Positions 9,325-17,018 of a DNA stretch of 33,085 nucleotides are shown here, in pieces. Source of the DNA: Acidobacteriaceae bacterium (GTDB lineage Bacteria > Acidobacteriota > Terriglobia > Terriglobales > Acidobacteriaceae); NCBI GenBank assembly GCA_003168355.1, contig PMSQ01000042.1, forward strand, positions 1-33,085, given 5' to 3'. A model generated the notes under the pieces. It ran no database searches. It was not told the DNA's origin and saw nothing but the letters and a program-made list of their open reading frames with translations. The first letter of the stretch is position 1. Every line of letters begins with the position of its first letter. Both the position numbers and the translations under genes were made by a program.

Positions 9325-12300
9325 ATGCGTTCTGGCTCACGTGTAGTTACTCTGTTGCTTGCATCTCTGCTCGCTTTCCAAACCTTGAGCTTCGCCCAAT
9401 CGGCGACTTCGTCGCTGCGCGGCACCATCACTGACGCTAAAGGCTTGGTAGTTACCGGCGCTCGCATTACTTTGAGCAATGCGTCCACGGGATTTTCGCG
9501 CAGCACAAACACCGACGACCAGGGCGTCTACCAGTTCCTTGAGATTCCTCCCGCCACCTATGTGCTTACTGTGGACGCCGCCGGCTTCGCCAAGGTGAAA
9601 CGTGAAAACGTGGTGCTGCAGGTCAGCAGCCCGGCTACGCTGAACCTGCCCTTACAGGTCAGGGGAGGCACGGTCGTGATCGACGTCACCGGCGAAGCTC
9701 CCATGGTCAACACTACGGATGCCACGCTGGGTAACAACTTCAACTCGCGCCAGTTAACTGACCTGCCTTCCGAGGGCCGCGATCCCGCGGCAATTCTGAG
9801 TCTGCAGCCGGGTGTCGTCTACATCGGCAAAACCACGGATGAGCAGCAAGACAACGATAGCCGGGGCGGAGCTGTGAACGGTGCGCGCAGCGATCAAACC
9901 AACATCACCCTCGACGGTTTGGACGACAACGATCAGCTCAAAGGCTATGCCTTCGAGGGCGCAATGCGGCCTACACTGGATTCGTTGGAGGAATTTCGCG
10001 TCACCACCAGCAACTACGACGCGGCCTCAGGGCGCTCCTCGGGCGCGCAAATAAATCTGGTCACCAAGACCGGAACCAATTTCATCCACGGCTCGGTCTA
10101 CGAGTATTACCGGCCGTCGTTCGACGTGGCCAATGATTGGTTCAACAAGCAATCGGAGTTGGAGAACCAGCAGCCCAATGTGCCGGGGTTTATCCTGCGC
10201 AATACCTTTGGCGGCACCATCGGCGGGCCTATCAAGAAAGATCGACTATTCGCCTTCGCGGCTTTTGAAGGCCAGCGTACCGCCGACCAGGTGCAGACCA
10301 CAAGGATCGTGCCCACGGCGAGTTTGAGAGCCGGCTTTATCAGGTATTTGTGCAATCCATCGTCGGATTCCAATTGCACTCTAGGCTCGCCCAATGCCAT
10401 GGGCGTCACCGTACAGGATATTTCCGGATTTGACCCAGACTACGTCGCCACGTTGACGCCGGCACAGATTTCATCGCTTGACACGAATTGCGCCAATCCA
10501 CCACAGGGGCAGCCCGTCACGTGCCCACCGACACCCGGGAACCCTGCTGGAGGAGGCCCCAGCGGGCTGCTCGCCAATATCGGTGGCGCCAACCCCAACG
10601 CACTATTCATGCGCTATCCTCTCCCGAACTGCAGCGCTTGCGGCAACGCCGTCAACGGCAGCGGAGACGGCCTGAACTCTGCAGGCTTCACCTTCCCGGG
10701 CAATGATCCGACAACTCACGATACTTACATCATCAAGCTGGACTACAAGATTACCGCTGATGGCAACCAGTTGCTATTCGTTCGCGGCAATCTGCAGAAT
10801 GATCGCGAATCGAAGCCGCCTCAGTTTCCCAGCCTTCCGCCGGATGACTTCGTCACCAATAACAGCAAGGGCATCGCCGCCGGCTACACGTACATCATTC
10901 GCAACAACCTGATCAACAACTTCCGGTATGCATTTGTCCGGCAAGGAGTGGGGATGGGTGGGCTGAACAACCAGGATTACAATACTCTTCGCGGTCTTGA
11001 CGATACCCAGGGGCTTAGCTCCACCGATACTCCTACCATCCTTACCAACGTTCCTGTGCACAATTTCATTGATGACGTCTCATGGACCAAAGGCAAACAT
11101 ACCATTCAGTTCGGCACGAACTGGCGCTTGATTCACAATAACCGCCAGTCGAACGCCGAGAACCTTTCGTTTGGTTACGCGAATCTGTATTGGATGAGCC
11201 CGTCGTTCATCTCAAATGAAGGAGTGAGTCTCGATCCCGCCCTCAACGCGAACTTTCCGTTGGTTGATTCATCCTTCGGAGGGTCTTATGATTTCGCGGC
11301 CGTGCAGGTTGCGGGCCTGATGAGCCAGGTATACAGCGTTACGAATCAAGACAAGAATGCTAACCAAATTCCCAACGGCGCTCTCGTTCCCCGCCACTTT
11401 CATAATTTTGAAGGTGAGATGTACCTCCAGGATAAATGGAGTGCGACTCCAAATTTGACGATCACGTACGGCCTGCGCTATTCGCTCCTGCAACCTCCAT
11501 ACGAGGCCGACGGCAACCAGGTCTCGCCCACCATCGATATGCACCAGTGGTTTGAGAATCGCATCACTAATATGTACCAGGGTATGGTTGACCAGCCGTT
11601 GCTCAACTTTGATCTTTCCGGGCAAGCCAACGGCAAAAAGCCTTACTGGAATTGGAATTACAATGACGTTGCTCCCCGGTTCGCCATCGCCTATGCGCCG
11701 CACGCGGATGGCGGCTTCTGGCACAGCATTTTGGGCGATAAGGGGAAGAGTTCCATTCGAGCCGGTTACGGCCTCTACTACGACCACTTCGGCGAGGGGG
11801 TCGTCAATACATTCGATCGCCAGGGCTCTTGGGGGCTGACCACCACGATCAGCAATCCGGCTGGCGTTCTTGGCGTAGATACCACGCCACGCTACACCGG
11901 CTTGTTGGGTCCGGCCAATCTTCCTCCAAGTTCTGGGGTGCCAAGTCCACACGGATTTCCCTACCAGCCCTCAACCGATCAAAATACCTACGGTCTGGCT
12001 ATCGCGTGGGGCATTGATGACAACCTGAAGACTCCATACTCGCACGTGGTGGACTTTTCCCTGACTCGCGAACTGCCTCACAGCTTTGTGCTGGAAGCCA
12101 CTTATACGGGACGTTTCGCCCGCCACCTGCTGCAGGAAATCGATTTATCGGAACCGCTCGATCTCGTCGATCCGTCTAGCCACATGGACTATTTCACCGC
12201 GGCGCAGATGTTATCGAAGAATGCGTATGCCGGAACCTCCGAAAGTGCGATCGCCAAGATTCCTTACTGGGAAAATATGTTTCCGCAGGCGGCAGGGGCA

Positions 12301-13368
12301 GCCAATATCATCGGCTCTGCTCCTAACGCTCCGGCTAATCCCACAGCCACGCAGAACATCTATGACCTCTATTATTCCAACTTGGGCAATGAAACCCTCT
12401 CGCTGGAAGACCTGGATGCGTTCTGCTTTCCTGCCTGCGCCGGAACCGGTTCCAATTCGATTGGCGGCTTCGTTGGAGCCAACGGCACCCCATTTTCGTA
12501 TTACCAGCCTCAATTCTCCTCGCTCTACGGTTGGCAATCTAGGGGCAACAGCAATTACAACGGCCTTCAGATCTCCCTGCGGCACGCCATGGCTGCAGGC
12601 CTCCAATTCGACTTTAACTATGTGTACTCGAAGTCGATCGACGTCGGGTCAAACGCCGAGCGCGTGAACGGATTCGAATCCAACGGATTGGCCTTTAACA
12701 GCCAGGTCATCAACGCATTTTCTCCCAATCTGTGGCGCGCACCTTCCGACTTCGACACGACTCATCAGTTGAATGCGAATTGGGTGTGGGATCTGCCCTA
12801 CGGGCGTAGCCGCCATTGGGGCAGTGGCGCCAAAGGTTTGATGAATGGAATCTTTGGGGGATGGGGCTTCAACGGCTTATATCGCTGGACGAGCGGCTTT
12901 CCCTTCTCCGTCGAAGCCGGCAATGGATGGTCTACCGATTTCGAACTCGAAGGGTCTTCTATCTTGACGGGACCAAAGCCGAAAACCGGTGTATTTATGG
13001 AGGCCAACGGCAGTCCTACGGTCTTCCAAAATCCTCAACAGACCATCACCTGCTCCTGCGCACCGGCCACCGCCGTGGGAGTGAACACCTTCCGCCCAAC
13101 CTACGCCGGTGAAGCCGGGCAGCGCAACAACTTCCGTGGCCCGGGTTACTTCGGAGTCGATACTGGCCTCTCCAAAATGTGGAACATGGGCGAACAGAAG
13201 TCGGTGAGATTCTCGTGGGAAGTATTCAACGTGACCAATTCTGTACGCTTCGATGCCGCAGGCTCTCTGATAGGCCAGGATCTCGTGAATATCACCGGCT
13301 TCGGCATATTCAACACGGAGTTAACCTCGCCGCGTGTGATGCAATACTCGCTCCGCTTCGCGTTCTAG
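9325..13368 (+). CDS. TonB-dependent receptor, Oar-like, with carboxypeptidase-regulatory-like domain
   Basis: This is a large outer-membrane protein (1347 aa from this start). The ATG at 9325 follows AAGGAG with 7 bases between and begins a clean signal peptide (MRSGSRVVTLLLASLLAFQT, cleavage near SFAQS). A GTG at 9310 in frame is less likely. Residues about 27-105 form a CarboxypepD_reg-like beta sandwich (LRGTITDAKG, then GVYQFLEIPPATYVLTV). A plug-like region follows with RQLTDLPSEGRDP and NITLDGLDDND, then a long beta-barrel region rich in aromatic residues, with YLQDKWSATPNLTITYGLRY. It ends in YSLRFAF with a terminal Phe, the outer-membrane insertion signature. Receptors of this Oar type are expanded in Acidobacteria and their ligands are mostly unknown. 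It stands alone between a GT-C gene and a terminator, with no transport partner nearby. Confidence 0.93.
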   Translation: MRSGSRVVTLLLASLLAFQTLSFAQSATSSLRGTITDAKGLVVTGARITLSNASTGFSRSTNTDDQGVYQFLEIPPATYVLTVDAAGFAKVKRENVVLQVSSPATLNLPLQVRGGTVVIDVTGEAPMVNTTDATLGNNFNSRQLTDLPSEGRDPAAILSLQPGVVYIGKTTDEQQDNDSRGGAVNGARSDQTNITLDGLDDNDQLKGYAFEGAMRPTLDSLEEFRVTTSNYDAASGRSSGAQINLVTKTGTNFIHGSVYEYYRPSFDVANDWFNKQSELENQQPNVPGFILRNTFGGTIGGPIKKDRLFAFAAFEGQRTADQVQTTRIVPTASLRAGFIRYLCNPSSDSNCTLGSPNAMGVTVQDISGFDPDYVATLTPAQISSLDTNCANPPQGQPVTCPPTPGNPAGGGPSGLLANIGGANPNALFMRYPLPNCSACGNAVNGSGDGLNSAGFTFPGNDPTTHDTYIIKLDYKITADGNQLLFVRGNLQNDRESKPPQFPSLPPDDFVTNNSKGIAAGYTYIIRNNLINNFRYAFVRQGVGMGGLNNQDYNTLRGLDDTQGLSSTDTPTILTNVPVHNFIDDVSWTKGKHTIQFGTNWRLIHNNRQSNAENLSFGYANLYWMSPSFISNEGVSLDPALNANFPLVDSSFGGSYDFAAVQVAGLMSQVYSVTNQDKNANQIPNGALVPRHFHNFEGEMYLQDKWSATPNLTITYGLRYSLLQPPYEADGNQVSPTIDMHQWFENRITNMYQGMVDQPLLNFDLSGQANGKKPYWNWNYNDVAPRFAIAYAPHADGGFWHSILGDKGKSSIRAGYGLYYDHFGEGVVNTFDRQGSWGLTTTISNPAGVLGVDTTPRYTGLLGPANLPPSSGVPSPHGFPYQPSTDQNTYGLAIAWGIDDNLKTPYSHVVDFSLTRELPHSFVLEATYTGRFARHLLQEIDLSEPLDLVDPSSHMDYFTAAQMLSKNAYAGTSESAIAKIPYWENMFPQAAGAANIIGSAPNAPANPTATQNIYDLYYSNLGNETLSLEDLDAFCFPACAGTGSNSIGGFVGANGTPFSYYQPQFSSLYGWQSRGNSNYNGLQISLRHAMAAGLQFDFNYVYSKSIDVGSNAERVNGFESNGLAFNSQVINAFSPNLWRAPSDFDTTHQLNANWVWDLPYGRSRHWGSGAKGLMNGIFGGWGFNGLYRWTSGFPFSVEAGNGWSTDFELEGSSILTGPKPKTGVFMEANGSPTVFQNPQQTITCSCAPATAVGVNTFRPTYAGEAGQRNNFRGPGYFGVDTGLSKMWNMGEQKSVRFSWEVFNVTNSVRFDAAGSLIGQDLVNITGFGIFNTELTSPRVMQYSLRFAF

Positions 13369-13388
13369 ATTCTCAGCAACGACCCACA

Positions 13389-13415
13389 AAGGGACGGCAT
13401 CCGGCGTCCCTTTTT
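13389..13415 (+). terminator. Rho-independent terminator after the receptor
   Basis: An 8-bp perfect stem (AAGGGACG at 13389-13396 with CGTCCCTT at 13405-13412) and an 8-base loop run into a T tract ending at 13415. It starts 20 bases after the receptor stop codon. Confidence 0.8.
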
Positions 13416-13448
13416 CACTGGAAGCATTTCTCTTGTGGAACAGATTGC

Positions 13449-13667
13449 TTACGATAGCGGCGAATCGCTCATGCGAAAGCGGGTGCGCACATGCTCGGAG
13501 ATGAGTTGAATTGCGGGTCGGTTGGAGACCGGGTCGCTCTGTGCCAGATACCTCATAGCCTCTACCAGCAGGCGCTGTCCGTCGACATATCGAGGGTCGG
13601 ACGTGCGCTCTCTTTTTGTGGCGCGACCCAGCTTGGGAGGAACAGGAATGGTGAAGACCTTGGCCAT
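13449..13667 (-). CDS. Small hypothetical protein
   Basis: This 72-aa reading frame (MAKVFTIPVPPKLGRATKRE...) is not recognised. It starts with a short segment rich in Pro, Lys and Arg, then has a helical-looking stretch (VDGQRLLVEAMRYLAQSDP, then RPAIQLISEHVRTRF) with a plausible amphipathic pattern. It has no signal peptide or membrane segment. An in-frame TTG at 13685 would add six residues. Neither start has a convincing ribosome site. The amino-acid composition looks like a real small protein rather than a shadow, since no gene overlaps it on the other strand, but support is limited. Confidence 0.4.
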   Translation of the reverse strand: MAKVFTIPVPPKLGRATKRERTSDPRYVDGQRLLVEAMRYLAQSDPVSNRPAIQLISEHVRTRFRMSDSPLS

Positions 13668-13753
13668 GAATGAACTCGTAAGCAAATCCTAGGGAAGTAT
13701 AGCGCCCGCCGTTCATTTTTCAGTACACATTCTTATCCCTTAGATTCAATCAC

Positions 13754-14434
13754 TTACCCGCGGGGCGACACAAATTTTGTCTTGCCCGTGGTTTTCAGCC
13801 GAAATACATCGTTGTTGATCTTGGCCGGCACCTTGATCGCAGAGTATGTGGCCAGGCGGTAATCGCCCTGAGTTTGCACCAGCTTTTGTTGCATCGAGAT
13901 GCCGCGATCCAGATCGATCCACAAAATGATCTGCGGTAAGTTGCTCCGCACTTTCTCGCTTTTTGGAATCAGAAGCAACTGCCCCGTCCGAACGTTCTCA
14001 ATCGTCTCTTCGCCCTGGTAAGTGACGTCAAAAGATTTTTTCAGATCCTGCCCGCTGCCTCCGAAGCCCAGAACCAGAAGGCTGTCGAACTCTTGGTGGC
14101 TCGCGCCCACCGCATACTCTAGGACTTGCTCAATTTTCGGCTGGTACACCTGCAGCTTGCCATCCTTATAGAGCACAAACTTCGGGTCGGGTCCCTTGAA
14201 GTCGGCCATCATCTCGATTTGTTGTCCCGCCCGCCGGTAGTAAACGGTTCCCTTCTGCGTGTCGAATTCATCCACCACTTTCTGATATTGCTTAAACACG
14301 AAATCGGCCTGCGCAGTTTGGAAGTTGGCCGCGGCCTTATCCATTGTCCGCAGAACGCTATCGAGAGTGGGAGCTTGCTGCTGTTGCAAAAGCAGACTCA
14401 AGGCGAGAAACAAAAGGTGGATCGAGATCATCAT
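13754..14434 (-). CDS. LolA-like outer-membrane lipoprotein-sorting protein
   Basis: This 226-aa secreted protein has the LolA/LolB-like fold signature. After a hydrophobic signal segment (MISIHLLFLALSLLL) comes LDSVLRTMDKAAANFQTAQADF, the typical N-terminal helix that is followed by half-barrel strands: KGTVYYRRAGQQIEMMADF, then DGKLQVYQPK. LolA carries lipoproteins across the periplasm to the outer membrane. Acidobacterial paralogues with this pattern are common, so this may be a LolA-like carrier or a related periplasmic lipid-binding protein rather than the housekeeping LolA. Start candidates are ATG 14434, ATG 14431 and GTG 14446; I chose 14434 because it opens directly on the signal peptide. 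A 204-base structured repeat lies immediately upstream and may hold or displace the promoter. Confidence 0.78.
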   Translation of the reverse strand: MMISIHLLFLALSLLLQQQQAPTLDSVLRTMDKAAANFQTAQADFVFKQYQKVVDEFDTQKGTVYYRRAGQQIEMMADFKGPDPKFVLYKDGKLQVYQPKIEQVLEYAVGASHQEFDSLLVLGFGGSGQDLKKSFDVTYQGEETIENVRTGQLLLIPKSEKVRSNLPQIILWIDLDRGISMQQKLVQTQGDYRLATYSAIKVPAKINNDVFRLKTTGKTKFVSPRG

Positions 14435-14468
14435 GGCCTGCTGCACAACCGTTCGTCACATACGATTT

Positions 14469-14672
14469 GGTAGTGGTGCAGAGTTTGATTTGTCATTCCG
14501 AACAAGCGTTCTCTGCGCCGTGAGAGCCTGGCCTGAGCGAAGCCGAAGGCAATCTGGGCGAGCCGCGCGAAGTGTCGCAGCCTGGCCTGAGCAAGCGAAG
14601 CGCGCCGAAGGGTTCTTTGCGACACATTAATCGCGCGTTTGGCTCGCTTCCTTCCCATACTGCACCACTACC
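14469..14672. repeat. Structured element with 13-bp terminal inverted repeats
   Basis: Perfect 13-base inverted repeats (14469-14481 and 14660-14672) bound this 204-base block. The interior matches, in inverted orientation, most of 30255-30366. Compared with that copy it contains two extra stretches that each include GCCTGGCCTGAGC (about 14526-14551 and 14580-14615). It has no coding potential and fills the gap between the LolA-like gene and the next gene, so it is a non-autonomous, MITE-like repeat. Confidence 0.75.
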
Positions 14673-14686
14673 GAAACTCCGCGGCA

Positions 14687-15112
14687 CTATTCTCTTCTAA
14701 CCCAGACCCGGTAGCTCTGTATCTTCCCCTTACGGTCCAACATTCCTTCATACTTCACTATCGACACTTCACCCGAAATCGGCTGGATGATGCGCAGCAA
14801 CTGATCCTGCACCGAACCATCGTCTCCCGGTGCAATCGCGCTGGCCGAAATCTGGTAAAGCAGGCGGCCTTCCGCATCGGCTGTGACCACGACATCAGTG
14901 GGATGCGGATTGGCCGAAACAGGTTTGTCGTTGTAGTTGATCCAATAGGGCGTGGCGAAGACAAAAATCAGGATCAGCGTGACCATGATGTCGTAGTGCA
15001 GCGTGCCCCGCTCGTGCTGCCAAAGAACGTAGCTGCGAATTGTGCGCCACACTGCGTTCATCGGGAGAGAAGCCGCGTCCGGCACGGTCGTGCTGATGTC
15101 CACACTTTGCAA
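14687..15112 (-). CDS. Single-pass membrane protein of unknown function
   Basis: This 141-aa protein is not assigned to a family. One transmembrane helix (about residues 41-57, YDIMVTLILIFVFATPYWIN) separates a short N-terminal segment from an outer domain of about 80 residues with beta-strand character (PTDVVVTADAEGRLLYQIS, then ISGEVSIVKYEGML) and the C-terminal YRVWVRRE. The TTG start at 15112 is preceded by GGAAGGGG about 9 bases upstream, which favours it over the ATG at 15061. The gene is transcribed toward the LolA-like gene, with the 204-base repeat between them. Confidence 0.6.
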   Translation of the reverse strand: MQSVDISTTVPDAASLPMNAVWRTIRSYVLWQHERGTLHYDIMVTLILIFVFATPYWINYNDKPVSANPHPTDVVVTADAEGRLLYQISASAIAPGDDGSVQDQLLRIIQPISGEVSIVKYEGMLDRKGKIQSYRVWVRRE

Positions 15113-15175
15113 GTCTAGTGACCCCTTCCTTTCTTGGCAATGGCGAAGCTTCTAGCTCGCGGAATCCCTCTCACG

Positions 15176-15255
15176 ATCGTTCGGGAAAGCGCACTCCGAT
15201 CCTCCCGCAAATCATTCGGGAAACCGCACTCCGATCTTCCCGCGAATCGTTCGGG
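15176..15255. repeat. 35-bp tandem repeat, 2.3 copies
   Basis: Units are 15176-15210, 15211-15245 and a partial 15246-15255. Each begins ATCGTTCGGG or ATCATTCGGG and contains CGCACTCCGATC. Units 1 and 2 differ at four positions. Confidence 0.85.
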
Positions 15256-15315
15256 TAGGGCACGGCTTCAGCCGTGCCGTAAAAGCCATCAAAACTTCCG
15301 GGCTTTAGCCCCTGC
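15256..15315. repeat. Dispersed double-hairpin repeat (CTTCAG family), copy A
   Basis: A 20-base perfect palindrome-type hairpin (15259-15278, loop within CTTCAG) is followed by a spacer beginning GTAAAAG and a second hairpin GGGCTTTAGCCC at 15300-15311. The same order, hairpin then GTAAAG then GGGCTTCAGCCCCTG, is seen at 21209-21275. Confidence 0.7.
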
Positions 15316-15544
15316 GTGAGAACTAGAATCTCCGCTGGGCGTGGACTAGAACCCCGGACTTCAGCCGCGAAGCGGCGTAAGAATGCAGCCCACGGCGCAA
15401 GCCGTGGGTAGTAAGTGGAACAACAACAAGCCCCGAAGGGGCGAAAGAGCAGTTCTCACGCACTCTCTTTGGCCCCTGAGGATCTCGCCGCGCTCGGTTC
15501 ATTAGGAACCTCCAGCTTGGAAGATTCCAACCAGAAGCCAGCAG

Positions 15545-16837
15545 CTAAAAGCTCTTCGCCGTAATTCTCTCCGCCCCAATATACGGCCGCAGCACCTCGG
15601 GAACGACCACGCTCCCATCGGCCTGCTGGTAGTTTTCCACAATCGCCACCCAGGTCCGCCCCACCGCCAGCCCGCTTCCGTTCAGCGTGTGTACGAACTC
15701 GGTCTTTTTCCCGCCTTCCGGACGATAACGGATGTTCGCCCGCCGCGCCTGGTACGACTCAAAATTCGAGCACGAAGAAATCTCGCGAAATAACTGCTGC
15801 CCCGGCAACCAGACTTCAATGTCATACGTCTTCGCCGAAGACGGCCCCATGTCCCCGGTGCACAGCGCCACGGTGCGATAGTGCAAGCCCAGCTTTTGCA
15901 GAATCGTCTCGGCGTTCCGCGTCAGTTTCTCATGCTCTTCATACGAATCCTCCGGCCGCGAAAACTTCACCAGCTCCACCTTCTGAAACTGATGCTGCCG
16001 GATGATTCCCCGCACGTCTTTTCCATACGATCCCGCCTCGCTGCGGAAGCACGGTGTGTACGCCGTCAGCGAGATCGGCAGCCGCGCCGCATCGAGAATC
16101 TCGTCACGGTAAAGATTCGTGACCGGCACCTCGGCCGTCGGAATCAGCCAAAGATCGTTTTCTCCCTGCGGCACGCGAAATGAATCGGCGGCGAACTTAG
16201 GCAGTTGTCCCGTGCCATACATCGACTCGGAATTCACCAGGTAGGGCGGCAAAACCTCTGTGTATCCATGCTCGCGCGTATGCAGATCGAGCATGAAGTT
16301 GGCCAGCGCCCGTTCCAGCTTCGCGCCCATATCCCAATAAACGGCGAAGCGCGCCCCCGTGAGCTTCACCGCGCGTTGCAGATCGAGGATGCCCAACTCC
16401 GCGCCCAGATCCCAGTGCGGCTTGGGAGTGAAGTTGAATTGCGGCGCCTGGCCCCAGCGGCGAACTTCCACATTATTTTCTGCGCTGTGGCCGACGGGCA
16501 CGCTGGCATGCGGCATGTTGGGAATGCCCGAGAGAATATCCTGCAGGCGCGCATCAAGGTCGGCGGCAATTTTCTCCCGCGCCTGGATCTGTTCGCGCAG
16601 TTCTTTCGTCTCGGCGATGGCCGCAGTCGCGTCTTCGCCGTTTTTCTTCAGTTTGGCGATATCTTCCGAAGCTTTATTCCGCCGTGCCTTGAGGGTCTCG
16701 GCCTCGGTAATGGCCTGCCGGCGCTGCCTGTCCACGTCGCCGAAATCTTTGAGCACGGCAGCCGGATCCGCGCCGCGCTGGCGCAGCATTTCTTCCACCC
16801 GTGGCAAATTGTCACGAACAAAGTTCAGATCAAGCAT
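15545..16837 (-). CDS. serS: Seryl-tRNA synthetase
   Basis: This class II aminoacyl-tRNA synthetase (430 aa) charges tRNA-Ser, and tRNA-Sec if present, with serine in the cytoplasm. The N-terminal 110 residues form the tRNA-binding coiled-coil arm ([11 protein letters not shown] start, then alternating Glu, Lys and Ala around [19 protein letters not shown]). The catalytic domain has motif 1 around [13 protein letters not shown], motif 2 with [20 protein letters not shown] and motif 3 with [19 protein letters not shown]. The ATG at 16837 gives the canonical N-terminus; an in-frame TTG at 16846 would add three residues. It appears to be a single-gene unit, with repeats on both sides. Confidence 0.97.
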   Translation of the reverse strand: MLDLNFVRDNLPRVEEMLRQRGADPAAVLKDFGDVDRQRRQAITEAETLKARRNKASEDIAKLKKNGEDATAAIAETKELREQIQAREKIAADLDARLQDILSGIPNMPHASVPVGHSAENNVEVRRWGQAPQFNFTPKPHWDLGAELGILDLQRAVKLTGARFAVYWDMGAKLERALANFMLDLHTREHGYTEVLPPYLVNSESMYGTGQLPKFAADSFRVPQGENDLWLIPTAEVPVTNLYRDEILDAARLPISLTAYTPCFRSEAGSYGKDVRGIIRQHQFQKVELVKFSRPEDSYEEHEKLTRNAETILQKLGLHYRTVALCTGDMGPSSAKTYDIEVWLPGQQLFREISSCSNFESYQARRANIRYRPEGGKKTEFVHTLNGSGLAVGRTWVAIVENYQQADGSVVVPEVLRPYIGAERITAKSF

Positions 16838-16890
16838 GGGAATCAACTACTCTATCGGAAAACAGGCAGGGATTGCACGTTGCGTGGCGT

Positions 16891-16990
16891 GTCTCAGTTC
16901 CCGGAGATGCTCATGTGGGGACAGCCGCCCTCGGCTGTCCCGTCGAGCAAAGCTCGACGGCTCCTTCGCCAAAGGTCGGCAAACTGAGAC
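16891..16990. repeat. Dispersed double-hairpin repeat, copy 2
   Basis: The core 16902-16961 matches 7513-7572 at 58 of 60 positions, including both inner hairpins. The outer arms here are GTCTCAGTT (16891-16899) and AACTGAGAC (16982-16990), a perfect 9-bp stem. It lies in the gap between serS and the second receptor gene. Confidence 0.85.
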
Positions 16991-17018
16991 ACTCCCTGGC
17001 CGCATGTAGCTCCACGAA

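Larger units (their letters stand above)
15119..15544. other. Gene-free repeat island between serS and the membrane-protein gene
   Basis: No gene is supported in this stretch. From left to right it holds a 35-bp tandem repeat, a double-hairpin dispersed repeat and three short hairpins. The three hairpins are 15365-15375 (CCGC stem), 15389-15408 (8-bp stem with a GCAA loop) and 15430-15442 (GCCCC stem). It also carries the ribosome-binding side of the gene ending at 15112. Confidence 0.7.

Noticed and set aside
15119-15544. CRISPR array
   Set aside because: The tandem units are contiguous 35-mers without unique spacers, and the other repeats are isolated hairpins. No cas genes are present.
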